NCBI GenBank assembly: GCA_020881915.1
Contig: JAJFPB010000011.1
Location: forward strand, 1,302,001-1,366,000
Reading direction: 5' to 3'
Length of the DNA stretch: 64,000 bases
From: Paramyrothecium sp. XJ0827
Lineage: Eukaryota > Ascomycota > Sordariomycetes > Hypocreales > Stachybotryaceae
The stretch's first letter is position 1. Every line of letters begins with the position of its first letter. Shown here in pieces: positions 34,024 through 46,100 of the stretch. The translations under genes and the position numbers were made by a program. The notes under the pieces are model-generated. The model did no database searches and was not told the origin of the DNA. It was given only the letters and a program-made list of their open reading frames with translations.

Positions 34024-34347
34024 ACGTACATGCATGGCGAACGCTCCAAAAATCTCAACCCTCGAGATAGATACCTTCATAAAAACACAACGAACCATTT
34101 GATCAGTTGAAACTATCGCTTATACTCTTGCCCTGAGACCTCTATCTCTGCCTTACATGTTCGTGCATTATGTCCTGTCTTGCCGCAAATGCCACAGCGC
34201 CTCGGCCTCGATTGCACTGACCTTCCCTGACCACCTCGCCTCGATGATTCAGCTACTATCTGCGTATTTACCTCTATTTGATCAATTGATGCCTGACCTT
34301 CTTCTACAGTCAGCGTCCCTCCATCGCGTAGGCGTTTCTTTTTTTCC
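34024..34347 (-). mobile_element. pogo transposon fragment P5 (zinc-knuckle end plus 3' inverted repeat)
   Basis: TA at 34022-34023 is followed by ACGTACATGCATGGCGAACG, a pogo-type end. The minus strand encodes the basic stretch, VEEGQASIDQIEVNTQIVAE and the zinc knuckle CGICGKTGHNARTC. The N-terminal side breaks off near 34347 and joins a broken hAT transposase. Confidence 0.75.
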
Positions 34348-34399
34348 CAGGGACTCGAGAAGATATTCGTACGCATGAAGAAGATCCCAGCTGGTACCT

Positions 34400-36120
34400 T
34401 CGAGTCGTGACTCCGTTAGCCATACCAATCACAGACTGACTCCATTCAGCCAGGACTTACCGGATAATGGAAGCTCAATCTCATCTTCTTGACCTTGCTT
34501 TTGGTGTTTCCCTTGTCCATCGCCCTCTAAGGCTTTCACTACTAGCTGAAAGTCTAGTAGGATATCGCGGAGCGCCTGGAGCACACGCCAGTCGCTGCTT
34601 GAAATCCGGTTCTCTTCCTTCAAAAAGAACGGCATCCTGGCCCCCTTCCTAACGGAGCCACTTTTCGTAAGATTCGCTTTGTTCCACTCACTCAACGCTC
34701 GCTGGATAAAAGGGTCGTAAAACGGCTGCGAAACAAGAGCCCGGTCGATGATGGCTAGCTGGGAAAGCCAACGGGTAGCGTTTTCTAATACAACGCCAAC
34801 AGGATCATGGCTTTGGGTCGCTGGATCGTCGGATAGTTGGGATTCGACCAGCTGGACTTTTTAAGGACGTCGGTCCAGATATCGGATCTGTTAACCTCCT
34901 GCAAATGCAGTTAAAATAAGCCGGAAAACAGGAAAATTAGAAAACAATGCAGTAAAAACAAGAAAAATATCGGCTTACCACAGCGAAGTTATGCCATTTA
35001 CCTACTGGACCCCTTTGCGCCACTGCTCGTGTTCCCTCGCGGCCGTCAATTGGCCGTCGTAGATCTGTTGCTCGAACGCGTTTGGATCTTGGCCAAATAG
35101 CATGTGTTTCACCACTATATTGACAACATGGCCAATGCAGCGAACCCAGCGCTTCTTCCAGTCGAATCCTAGCTCATGGCCCAGCTCTTCCATCGTTGTT
35201 TTGTTATTCGAGGCGTTATCCAGCGTAAAGTAGCCCAGCTTATCCCCAATCTCGAACTCCCGGACGATGTCGAGTATCTGCTCAGCGATATTCTCGCCTG
35301 TGTGCCGGCCTAGTAGCTCCGGGAGGCCGAGAACGCACTTCCGGGGCCTGTTATCCAGATCCCTAAATATACAAGTAACGCCGTAAAGAGCATGCCTGTT
35401 CCCGGATCGCCATCCATCAAACTGGATATGGATTTGGCCTGGGCTCTTCCGAAGCGTCTTTCGTACAGCCGATTTATTCACGTTGAATTCTCTTTCGGCG
35501 ATTGCGCGCACCGTTACATCGGATATGTGAGCTTCTGTAATGGAAACAGAGGGGTTGAGATATTCGAAGATCGCTCGCAGGTCAGGATCTTTCGCGGTGG
35601 TGAACGATCGATTCGTGTTGACGATCCAGTTGACGATCATCTGTTGAAACGCGGCTTTATTAAACCGCTTGATTAATAGATTCGTTATTTCTTGATCGCG
35701 GGGGACCTCTGGATTCAATCGAAGTAATGTAGCAATTGAACGGGCGGGTGTTGCAACGGTAGATTTCAGGGCCTGCCTTTTACCTGAAGGATCGACTATG
35801 CCGTTGTGATCCTTGAACAAGTGGCTCTCAGCGTTCTGCAGGCCCTTATAGTTGTAATTCTTCGGCCTCGGATCCTTCCGTTTGATACACATGCAACAGA
35901 CCCAGCGGCGTTCCTTCGTTGCTATATTCTGAATGTCGTACCCAAACCGGTAGACCCATTGACGCGTGTGGCCATCTCTTTCGGACAAAGTCCAGCCCTT
36001 GAACAAGCGAAATAGCCGTTGTTCGTCTTCTTCTGTTCGTTCGGGGATCGCCGCCGTCGATTTCCCTTGCGCAGAGGGCTCGAGAGTACCTGGTCGAGAA
36101 TCGGGCTGATAGTCGGCCAT
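34400..36120 (-). pseudogene. hAT transposase, nearly complete but broken
   Basis: Starts MADYQPDSRPGTLEPSAQ at 36120. A BED-like zinc finger (WVCCMCIKRKDPRPK...HLFKDHNG) is followed by the hAT catalytic region: IHIQFDGWRSGNRHALYG, KLGYFTLDNASNNKTTMEEL and RCIGHVVNIVVKHMLFG. One extra G in a GGGG run near 35010 causes the stop at 35002. Beyond it the text continues (GKWHNFAV, an intron at about 34980-34905, then SDIWTDVLKKSSW), and the C-terminal part at 34695-34429 has NRISSSDWRVLQALRDILL. The dimerisation domain is cut off by the pogo fragment. Confidence 0.8.
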
Positions 36121-36600
36121 TGTGATACGATATTTGCAGCTGAAGTTTTGTTGCCAGTCAGAATGAGCCAAAGTACCGGTAGTCGGACGCATTGGCATTG
36201 TCAGACAATTAAAATCCACATAGTCGAAGGTCTAATAGCATCAGCCAATTGATGAGAATTATCTGAGGATCGCGTCGCCCATGAGGAAATACACCGGATC
36301 GTGCAGATCTTTATTCTGCCAGCCAGGCAGCTGCGGTCGCGAGCAGCATCATAGGAACAGCTGAACAGCCATTCCAGGTAGCTTGATATCGGTAGAGAAC
36401 AGGTATGCGTTGTCTTAAACCTGGCATATTAGTTCGCAAATACTTTAAACTCAACCTATTAACTAGGGGTTCTGTGGTATTTGTAAACCTCCGCTAAGAT
36501 TAAGGAAATATCCACTGCATTCCACAATTTCCACATGTGGCCTGGCTCCCGTGGAGTGGGAGTAAATCCACAACTGGGTCTGATGGAATGGAGTGTACTA
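36121..36600. other. region upstream of the hAT transposase, no gene seen
   Basis: Probably the 5' end of the hAT element, but I could not identify an inverted repeat pair. The last bases (36599-36600) are the TA flanking the next element. Confidence 0.3.
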
Positions 36601-39304
36601 GGGGGGTCTCAAAGTCGACCTCTCCGACCTACTTTCGTAGGACGGGGGGTGTGTTGACTAGGAAAATGCGCGTTGACTAGGAAAAATTCAGTGACTTCTA
36701 GATTAGCTGTAGCTACACGAAAATAATAAGTCACCCCATTTTATCACATAAACCCGGTAATTGCACAGAGCATGCCGGAAGTGCCCCGCGGTCCACCACG
36801 CGGGACGCGACATATCGCAATATGAGTAAAATGACTACGTCACGACCGCAACAAGACGTACAACAACCCAATTTTCTCGTGATGGCCTTCTCAGCAGACT
36901 GCTGTCGAAAAATATATCAATTCTGATACCGGAAAGTATATTTTCCAGCGCTTCACACAGGATAACCTCGAGCCGAGAACCGTCGCCGCAGCGGAGTTAT
37001 ACAAAGAAGGTCATTTTTCCACCATTACGAAAGCTGCGAAAGCGCTGAGCGTGCCATATAAACGCCTATGGTCTCGTCTTCAAGGTGCGCATGCTGTTTC
37101 TGAGAATGGAGGTAACAGATTGAAGTTCTCGAAGTCAGAAGAACAAGAGATGTTGTGTTGGGCCCACCGCCGGATCACACAGGGTCACCACATTCAACGC
37201 CGAGCTTTGCAACAACATGCGAATGTTATCCTGAAGGCACGAGGAGACAATTCCACAGCTTCGATCGATTGGGTCAGACGCTTCATGAAACGCTATTCAG
37301 ACATCTTCCACTCCCGTAGAGCCTCAGCGCGCGATGCCAAACGCAAGGCGATGACGAATAGAGCGAATCTCGAAGCATTCTACAAAGGCTGGTCGAATTT
37401 CATCGCCGAGAAGGGTATTCTGCGCGAAAATATATGGAATTTTGACGAGACCGGCTTTATGGTAGGATATCTTCAGCAGGGCATCTTCATCTACACTTTC
37501 TGTGACGTTGAACAACCTGTATTGACTGATTCCCATGATCTTGTATCTGTAACCGCTGTGGAGGCCGTCTCGGCCGCCGGAGCATCAATTCCTTCCTTCC
37601 TCGTCCTTCCAGGCGTCCAAATTCCCTCGCGATGGGTGGACAATAAGCTTGACGGCGATACAGTTCTAACAACAAGTCCGCGTGGCTATATCAACGATAT
37701 CATCGCCATCGAGTGGATTTCGCACTTCGAGAAACACACACGACCCTCTGACCCGACTGCGAAGCGCGTTCTTCTTCTGGATAACTGCGAAAGTCACTAT
37801 ACAGAAGAACTGGTCCATTCGCCGCTGCCCACGGCATCGAGGTCTTCCCTTTGCCGCCAAAACTCACACATCTTGTCCAGCCTCTTGATGTTGGCGTGTT
37901 CCGGTCATACAAGCATTGGCATCAGCAAATTCCATATCGAGAGATAGCTGACGGAGCATTTGACTTCAACAAAGACGACTTCTTGTTCCATCTTCAAGAG
38001 ATGCGTAACCGAACGTTCAAGAAAGTCTACTATCCTCAGCGCATGGGAGAATTGTGGTCTTTTTCCCTATAATCCGGCTGTTGTTCTTGACCAGATCCAA
38101 GATGCCCTCTCTTCTCTAACAAACGCTGTAGATGAACGAGAACTTCCCGGCTTCATCGAAGCAGGAACGCCGCGCCCGTCAACGCCGACGAACCTAAGTT
38201 TCCGTACGTCAAGAACGCCCAGTCCGACGTTGTTTAACGACTGGAAGAACATCACCACGCCTACGATGAATATACGCATTATTAAGCGGTACTATGACTA
38301 TGTACAGCTACGGCTCGAGCTCTCACTTGACTCTCAAGTTGCACCAACGCCCACAGTTCTGCGGGTATACAACAAGGCACAGAAGACCTCAAACGCCCTG
38401 ACTTTGAATGGTATCACCGCTACGGCTGAGATGAAGAAACTGAAGGAAAAACAGCTTCAGCGACAACGCCGTCACGACAATACAATCGTCATCGCACGAT
38501 ACGGCCCTTTGAGCGTTCATGACGGCAGACTTCGAGTCGCACACGACGAATACAACCGCCGCGCGGCTCAGGAAGACGAAGCATCGCGAATCAAGAAGAA
38601 AGACGCCCGCAATGAAGCTGCCTACCTTCGTCGATGGATACTATCGATCCGCTACTACATTCGTGATAGTATCAAGAAGACAACGCCCACGCAGCTCGCT
38701 GCACAGGGAAACTGGCGGAAATGCCATCGCCGCGCGCTTTTGGACGATACACAGCTTCTCTGCTCGCGATATGCTCAACATCGTGAGCTTTTCGATCGAA
38801 ATTACATATGTTGTGGTCTTCTTGTGTGGCCAGACCACTATAGTCGTCAGGCAGTCAAAGATGCGGTTGAGATCGTCGTTTCCGACACTGCACAGCGCGC
38901 TGAAGCTCGCAAGGCTATGTCACTCGAAGCCGACGGTTTTGTGATTACTATGGAAAAAAGCAGGGAATTAGAAGGCGAGGAATTCGTGGTACTCAAAGCA
39001 GAAGAGCCGGAGAGCTGCATCGAGGTGGCTGTAGATAGTCAAATTTACTATGCCTCAACACCAGGCGTTGATGTTGACGAAGTTGACGATATTGACGACG
39101 ATGACGAAGACCCCGTTCCGATATCTCAATAATCGGCGGGGGACAGTTGCAATTAATCAAAAAAAGTAAGTGACCTCGAGTTTTGGTGTGCCTACAGCTA
39201 ATTTTAATGTCACAGTTTTTTTTCCTAGTCAACGCGCATTTTCCTAGTCAACGCACCCCCCGTCCTACGAAAGTAGGTCGGAGAGGTCGACTTTGAGACC
39301 CCCT
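36601..39304 (+). mobile_element. pogo-type transposon P6, full length, long inverted repeats
   Basis: 2704 bp flanked by TA (36599-36600 and 39305-39306). The inverted repeats are about 85 bp (36601-36685 and 39220-39304), nearly identical, and contain a palindrome CCTACTTTCGTAGG and two copies of GTTGACTAGGAAAA. It differs in ends and transposase from the other pogo copies here, so it is a separate subfamily. Confidence 0.9.
36900..39132 (+). pseudogene. pogo (DDE_1) transposase of P6, frameshifted
   Basis: The N-terminus reads AAAELYKEGHFSTITKAAKA and LKFSKSEEQEMLCWAHRRIT (CENP-B-like DNA-binding domain). The triad regions are NIWNFDETGFMVG, AKRVLLLDNCESHYTEE, and in another frame LTHLVQPLDVGVFRSYKHW. 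Frameshifts lie near 37815 and 38060. The long C-terminal part (DWKNITTPTMNIRIIKRYYD, then a helical region, an RRWILSIRYYIRDS block and an acidic tail) has no zinc knuckle, unlike the other pogo copies. The start codon is unclear, because the frame upstream of 36900 has no ATG in phase. Confidence 0.8.
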
Positions 39305-39725
39305 TAGTACTTAACAGAGGTAAAATAAGTAGCGTTTTGTACGTGGGGGCTGATTAAGCTACTGTGGATCTATCTACTTACCCTGCACCTTAGCACAGCC
39401 AAGGGGATTGGTCAATTTACTAGCTTGATACATCTTCTGCAGCTTCGCGCAGTCAAGGGGATACGTTAACACAGTTTAGTGATCCACTCGTTATGCATTT
39501 ACGTTAACGGAAAAAGGGAAGGTGCTAATTCCGGCAACAAATCTATACCACTAGGCCATAGGGCCTAATAGCAAAGATTCACCAGTATTCGGCTCTGCCG
39601 AACCTGCCTTCCACATCACTATATAGCTATAGAGGCTCTCTAGGGCCTCCCTAGAAAAACCCCATAACAAAAAGAGCTTAATTCTAAGCCCTTGATCTAT
39701 ATAAAATGAGCCACGAAAGTAGATA
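39305..39725. other. spacer with isolated piggyBac-type and pogo-type ends
   Basis: Two sequences match the terminal repeats of the piggyBac-related family: one ends AGCACAGCCAAGGGG at 39406, the other CGCGCAGTCAAGGGG at 39460. Both are followed by AT. A degenerate pogo-type end (GATCCACTCGTTATGCATTT) lies at 39483-39501. No coding sequence is seen. Confidence 0.55.
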
Positions 39726-41586
39726 ACGTACATGATAAGCGAGTGCACCAACCAAGCGAGTGCACCAAAAATTACTCAATCTCTCCTCTTTACATCTAAT
39801 CAACTATTTCTCAACCACCAAATATGTCACAATCAAATAATGAAGCTAATATGCTTCTCGCTCTTCGGGCCCTTCAAAATGACCCGAAACTGGGTCTACG
39901 ACCCGCCGCAAGATTATACCAGGTGGATTATTATGCCCTTCGTCGCCGACAGAGGGGCATCCAGTCTCGGCGCGATACCATCCCCAACTCACGGAGACTA
40001 TCCGATCTAGAGGAGCAGTTTATTGTCCAGTTCCAGTTCATTCTCGACCTGGATTCGCGAGGATTTCCCCGCGACTGCGTGGTGTTGAAGAAATGGCCAA
40101 CCGACTGCTCGCTGACCGCGACGCGTCACCTGTCGGCAAGCGCTGGGCTTCCAACTTCGTCAGGCGACAACCAGAGCTCAAGACGCGTTTTTTCGTAAAT
40201 ATGACTATCAGAGGGCTAAATGCGAAGATCCAACCATTATTCGCAATTGGTTCCGGCTCGTGGAGAACACAATCGCGAAATATGGCATCGACCTAGCCGA
40301 TATCTACAACTTTGATGAGACCGGCTTTATGATGGGCATAATTGCAAGCGGAATGGTCGTCACAGGTGCAGATAGGCGTGGAAACCCGAAATCAGTCCAG
40401 CCTGGAAACCGGGAATGGGTTACAGTCATTCAGGCGATTAATGCCGAAGGCTGGGCGATCGCGCCGTTCATCGTGGTCGCGGGCCAATATCACCTCGCAA
40501 GCTGGTACCAGGAAAGCAACCTTCCGGGCGACTGGGCTATTGCGACAACTCAAAATGGTTGGACCGACAATGAGACCGGCCTTGAGTGGCTAAAACACTT
40601 TGACCGGCATACCAAGGCCCGATCAACCGGTCGCTATCGTCTTCTGATCCTCGATGGGCATGGAAGTCACCACTCGGTTGACTTTGAGAAATATTGTGAA
40701 GATAACCATATCATTACGCTGTGTATGCCGCCTCATTCGTCTCACCTACTTCAGCCTCTTGATGTCGGGTGCTTTGGGCCGCTCAAAAGGCATACGGTCG
40801 AGAAATAGAGCATCTGATCAGGTGCTCTATAACCCACGTTTCTAAGACTGAGTTCTTTCTGGCATTTTACGCCGCCCACCAAGCCGCCATAATAGAAATT
40901 AATATCAAAGGGGGTTTTAGAGGGGCCGGGCTTGTTCCTTTAGACCCAGAAAGTGTCATATCGAAGCTTGATGTGCAGGTACGAACTCCAACACCGATTG
41001 AGGAGGAGGCCGGCCTCCCCGACCCTTGGGTGCCCAAGACGCCAAAGACGGTCCTTGAGGCTACCTCTCAATCTGAATACCTTGAAAGACGAATCAGAAG
41101 GCACCAGGAAGCTCCCAGCATCTATTGTTGATGCGCTTAAGTCATTTTCTAAGGGAACGAAGGCGATAATGCATCAAATAGCATTATTAAAGTCTGAGAA
41201 CCAGATCCTTCGACAGGCAAATGAGACTCTTAGCAAGCGGCGTAGGGCAAAAAGAACCCGGCTACAGAATGGAGGGAAGATGACTATAGGTGAGGGAAGG
41301 GATGAGATTGATCAGAAAGACGTTGATGCGCAGATAATGGCTGGATTGTTGAGAAGTGGTGGTCGAGGGAGGTCAGCACTGGCGAGAGAAAGGCGCTGTA
41401 GAACCTGTGGAAATACCGGACATAATTCAAGAACATGTCAGATAGTTGTGTTAGTATCTGAAGAAGACGATAGTGATTAATTTTAATTGATTAGATGTTT
41501 TGTAGTGATTTTAAGTAATGTTCTATTTTAATGGTGTGAATTTTTGGTGCACTCGCTTGGTTGGTGCACTCGCTTATCATGTACGT
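39726..41586 (+). mobile_element. pogo/Fot-type transposon P7, full length
   Basis: 1861 bp flanked by TA (39724-39725 and 41587-41588). The inverted repeats are 48 bp and perfect as far as I can align them (39726-39773 and 41539-41586), with two copies of GCGAGTGCACCAA in each. It ends about 105 bp from the stop codon of the NRPS gene. Confidence 0.95.
39824..41480 (+). pseudogene. pogo transposase of P7, frameshifted
   Basis: Starts MSQSNNEANMLLALRALQND (helix-turn-helix region). Then come DIYNFDETGFMMGIIASG (first catalytic Asp), YRLLILDGHGSHHSVDFEK (second), PPHSSHLLQPLDVGCFGPL (third), and the C-terminal coiled coil and zinc knuckle CRTCGNTGHNSRTC. The frame changes about four times (near 40070, 40240, 40790 and 41110). 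All domains are present, so it is a recent but inactive copy. Confidence 0.9.
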
Positions 41587-41692
41587 TATAAAAAGAATAA
41601 TAAAAGAAAATAAAAAAGGGATAGAAAAGAAATACAACAGAAGTCGGTACCAGAGCCAATCCTCAGTCAAAATAGGACTCCATGATGCTCGA

Positions 41693-43125
41693 TCATGAGG
41701 ACGGCGACTGATCCTGTAGGGCGTCATCCAGGATCTGCATCTTGTGGCATACATCGTGCAGCATGCGATCAACAGTTGACCTCTCACAGAGTCGCCGGTT
41801 TACCGCGACAGTAACACGTAGGGAAACTCCATCTGGCTGAAGCTCCCCTGCAATATCCACGTCATGCATTGAAACCATGTCTGTGACTCCCCTCTCCAGA
41901 GTGGAGTCTTCCTTGTCGGCCTCCATCAGGCTCGGGGTCTCCTCTGGAAAGCCCATATGGACCCGTTGGTTCTTCTTCTCACTATGGGGCTTCATGTCGA
42001 AGTTCTGGTATGCTGTAACGCAACTGAAGTTGGCAATGCTTTCTGGCCAATCTGTGCAATTTTCTCTGATTTCGCCCAGACCAACTGTCTCATATGGTAT
42101 ACCACTGACGTATTGTTCCTGCACCTTGCGGAGCAATTCTATGGGCCCAGTGGCCGCACCGAGAGAGACACGAGCGGGCACCGCACCTGTGCAGGGCCCT
42201 ACAACATGTTGGATGTCGATTGGCAAGCATTGTCGCCCAGATACGACGCGACCAAAGACAACATCCTTGGATCCTGTTTCCTGCCCGAGCACGAAAGCGC
42301 AAGCCGTGGTGAATACCGTCGCCGGAGTGATGCCGTATGCATTAGCTCGGTGAGGGGCCTTTATGGTCTTTACTGTCGACCAGGTGCCGTTTTCGCGTCG
42401 CTTACCGTCCTTGCATTGGGTTTTGAAAACCGTCATCGACGAGCGTTCTAGAACAGATCGCCAGAACTTATAACTATCATCGCGGTTCTGCATTATGAAC
42501 TGCACGTAGCGGGCGAATCTTGGTGGGGTCGCTGGTTGATCGCCGAGATATAAAGTATGGAACGTGCTAATAATATGCTCCATGCTGAGGCCGTCATAAA
42601 CGGAGTGGTTCATTCGCAGTACAACACAAATGCCGGACGCTCGCGTCTTGAGAATGGCGATACGCAACATGGAGTGTCCTAGTGAGAACGGCTCACGGTT
42701 ATCTGCAGCCTCCAACTCATAGTAAGTGCTCGTTATGTCTTTCTCGACATCAATAATCTCAACAGGAACTTCCCGTTGATCCACAACCACTTGGTAAAAC
42801 TTGCCGTTAGTGGCTGCCACGAACACGGTCCGGAAAATTTCGAAATGCTGGACTAAAGCTGTAGAGGCTTCCACCACTTTTGTTGAATCGGAACCGGCGG
42901 GGAAGTTTATGAAGAAGTAGGCTGGACGCCAGGGCTTTTGGGTAGCCGTATCATGAATGAATATCTTTTGCCACCATGTGGCGGGGTATGCGTCTAGGAT
43001 TTTGCCATAAGAAGCATGAACTTGAGGAGATAGTTCTCGCTTGACGAAAGAGTCCGGGTCATCCTCTGCAAGGAGTTGGAAAGGTTTCAGTTCGGCCAAG
43101 GGACGTGCTCCACTGCCCTTGCCTT
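41693..43125 (-). other. NRPS terminal condensation-like (CT) domain
   Basis: Residues about 6958-7435. It is diverged from C2-C6, with ATWWQKIFIHD near its start and an active-site motif RMNHSVYDGLS, in which Asn stands for the first His. Fungal CT domains often replace that His while keeping the second His and the Asp. The likely role is macrocyclising release of the finished chain. Confidence 0.8.
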
Positions 43126-46100
43126 GTGATATGTTATCTTGGATTTGTATGGCGAGGTCAAGAGGAAGCGGGTGGTCAAAGACGTTTTTGACAGAGACGT
43201 GGAAATCGATCCGTCGACTGATGCGTGCCGCTAGCTTGGCTGCAAGGAGTGATTGTCCGCCAAGTTCGAAAAAGTTGTCGGTGATGCTGACTTCCACCCC
43301 AAGAACCTCAGCAAACTCTGCACATAAAGCTTCCTCTATCTCGTTACGCGGTTTAACGCATTCAGATGACGACTTGACTATTGGAGCAACCTGTGCCTTA
43401 CGTGTGAGTTCCTGTCGGTCGATCTTGCCATTGGCATTGACTGGCATCTGATCTAGTGTTGTGATTCGAGCCGGGATCATATAGGATGGAAGTAAGGCCT
43501 GCAATCTCTCCCGAATTTGCGCTCCGACCTTACGACTTTGCTGTCGCTGTAGTGGACGATTCGTAAGGGACTTCCCTAGCAGGTTATGGGGTTCGGTCGG
43601 AAACTTGAACAGAACCCGAGAGGCGTCCTTGTCGGGCCGGAGCTGATGGAAAACAGCATCAAGACCGCCACTCTGGGACCTCTGCCGTGCCCAGCTAAGC
43701 TCCACACAAAAGCCTGCTTCCTCGCCAAGCTGAACCAGGTCCTCAGTGGATAGGGCTACATGCTTCTTTGTGTCGTTACGAATACTCGAAACCCAAGCGG
43801 CACCATCAACAGTTTTCTCCGTCTCGTCATTATCCAGAGATGCAACCAATAGTTGCTCAAATATAGTCTTGCTGTAGGGGATGTTGCTGATAGCAAGCAT
43901 AGAAGAGCTAATCGTGTTCTGCAGCATGGTGAATAGGCTGTGGCGATCTAGTGCGTTGGCCTGGAAGTCAACCCAATTGTCAGGATCGATCAAGTGCACA
44001 GGCTCCTCCGCACTTCGCACGTGTACAACGGCTGCATATCGGTATCTGCTGAGCTCGTTGGTGGCCTTCATTCGTTTGGGAAGAATTTCCACGTGCCGAA
44101 TGCTATCGGGAAATTGATGTACTAGTCCGGTGAAGAAGGCTGGCTCGACCAACAATTCTTCTTCGTTTTCCTCCAATTCAACCATCTTCCGCCGCATACT
44201 TGCCTTCCTAGCATCTCTCCCCAGAGTATGAAGAGCTCTACCCGCAAGGAACGCCTTATTCGTGGCGTTTGTTCGTATGTCGCCCAAGAATATACGCTTA
44301 ACGCCTGGTAATTGCACGAGAAGCTTGGTGACCTCTAGCAGGTAATCGGCTGATGGGAAGTACTGCGCGACTGAGTTTATGATGACCGTTTCAACGTGGG
44401 CTTTAACTACCTTATCCAACTGCACGACGTCTGTCGCCGTGCCGACGCATACATGGGCTTTACCAGTAAGAGAAGGGTGCGATTTTATGCCATCGTTCAC
44501 GAAGGCCGCAGCTGAGCTGGACGGCTCAAGACCGACGTAGCTTTCAAGTCCAGCGCCTAAATTAAACAAGATCATGCCAGAGCCTGTGCCAATTTCGAGT
44601 ATATGGCCAGCCGGCCGGGCATCCAGAAGAGTGGCTATAGTGTCATCAAGCCATTCCTGCATCTCCGCCTTGTCGATTAAGGCTCCGTCGTACATCGATG
44701 TCCAGCCTAAGAAGTCATTACCGATAGCAGATTCGTCGATCGTTCCAAGTTCGGCGTACGGGCCGATTTCGAAATGATTTTCCCAAGCTTCTATCTGCTT
44801 GCTTGAATCGTCCTGAGTTGTTTGATCATCTTCCACTGTAACGAATCCGACCATCTCAGGTTCCTCCTGGCCTTCTTGACTGTAAAAGATCACAGCCGCA
44901 TCTCGGACAAGGGGATGCTTCCGCATAGCGAGCTCCACCTCGGCCGGCTCGATCCTGTGACCACGAATCTTGATCTGCTGGTCTATCCGCCCGAAGAACT
45001 CAATGTGACCGTCAGACGGCCGCCATCGGGCGCGGTCACCTGTTCGATACGCCCGCGTAAGCTGACCATTGATAGAAACCTCCACGAAACGACCCCGATT
45101 TAGCTCTGAGCTCATGTATCCACGAGCAACGCCGTCTCCCGTTACAACGAGCTCACCCATCACACCAATGGAGACCAGTTGTTGATGAGAATCCATAATG
45201 TATGCCCCGGAATTGCTTACTGCTTGACCAATCGGGACACCTTGTTCATAAGCTCCGCCATCTTCGATGCTGTAGATGGTGCTGGCGACGGTGTTTTCCG
45301 TTGGTCCATACGCATTGTAGACGCGATTCTTAACGAGCTTTCGGGCAGCAATGGCATCTAAGGGATGCAGCCGATCTCCAGCGATATATAGGATGTCTAG
45401 CACGCCAAGAGTATCTGGGGCGTTGACAAGACACTGCTTAAGCAGCGGAGGCGAGAATGTTGCCACGCAAACACGTTCGCTTGCAAACATGGCATAAAGA
45501 GCTTGGCTGTCTAGAGTGGTAAAGTAGTCGACACAAACCAGGGTTGCGCCGTTCAAGAGAGCGCTATATATCTCCCAGGTTGAAGCATCGAATGCAATAT
45601 TTGACAGGTGGGCAATACGTGCTGTATCTGGGAGTTCGCGGAAGGTACCAGTGTTTTTCACAAGCCGGACAATACCACGATGCTCAACCATGACACCCTT
45701 GGGCTTGCCGGTTGAGCCTGATGTGAAGATAACGTAGGCAAGGCTCGTTGCTGATGGTGGATAAGAACGCCTTGGTGTGACCTTTGAACAACCTTGGTCT
45801 GCCACAGTAGCCATGGACATAAATTGAATGTCCGGTAAACCAGTTTCTGGTGCCATAATATCGGGTCCTAAAAGGACCAGCGTGAGTCTGGGGACGGCTG
45901 ATAAAATCATTTCAAGACGAGCTGCAGGCGTCCTAACGTCGAGTGGAAGATAGGCTAGACCTGCCTTTAAAATAGCAAGGAAAGCGATGATTGTCTGACA
46001 TGATCGTGGGGAAAGGACGCCCACAACAGTCTCAGCAGCCATATCTTGATGTTGTAGCCAGATGGCAAGCTCGTCTGACCTCTTATGAAGTTGTGCATAG

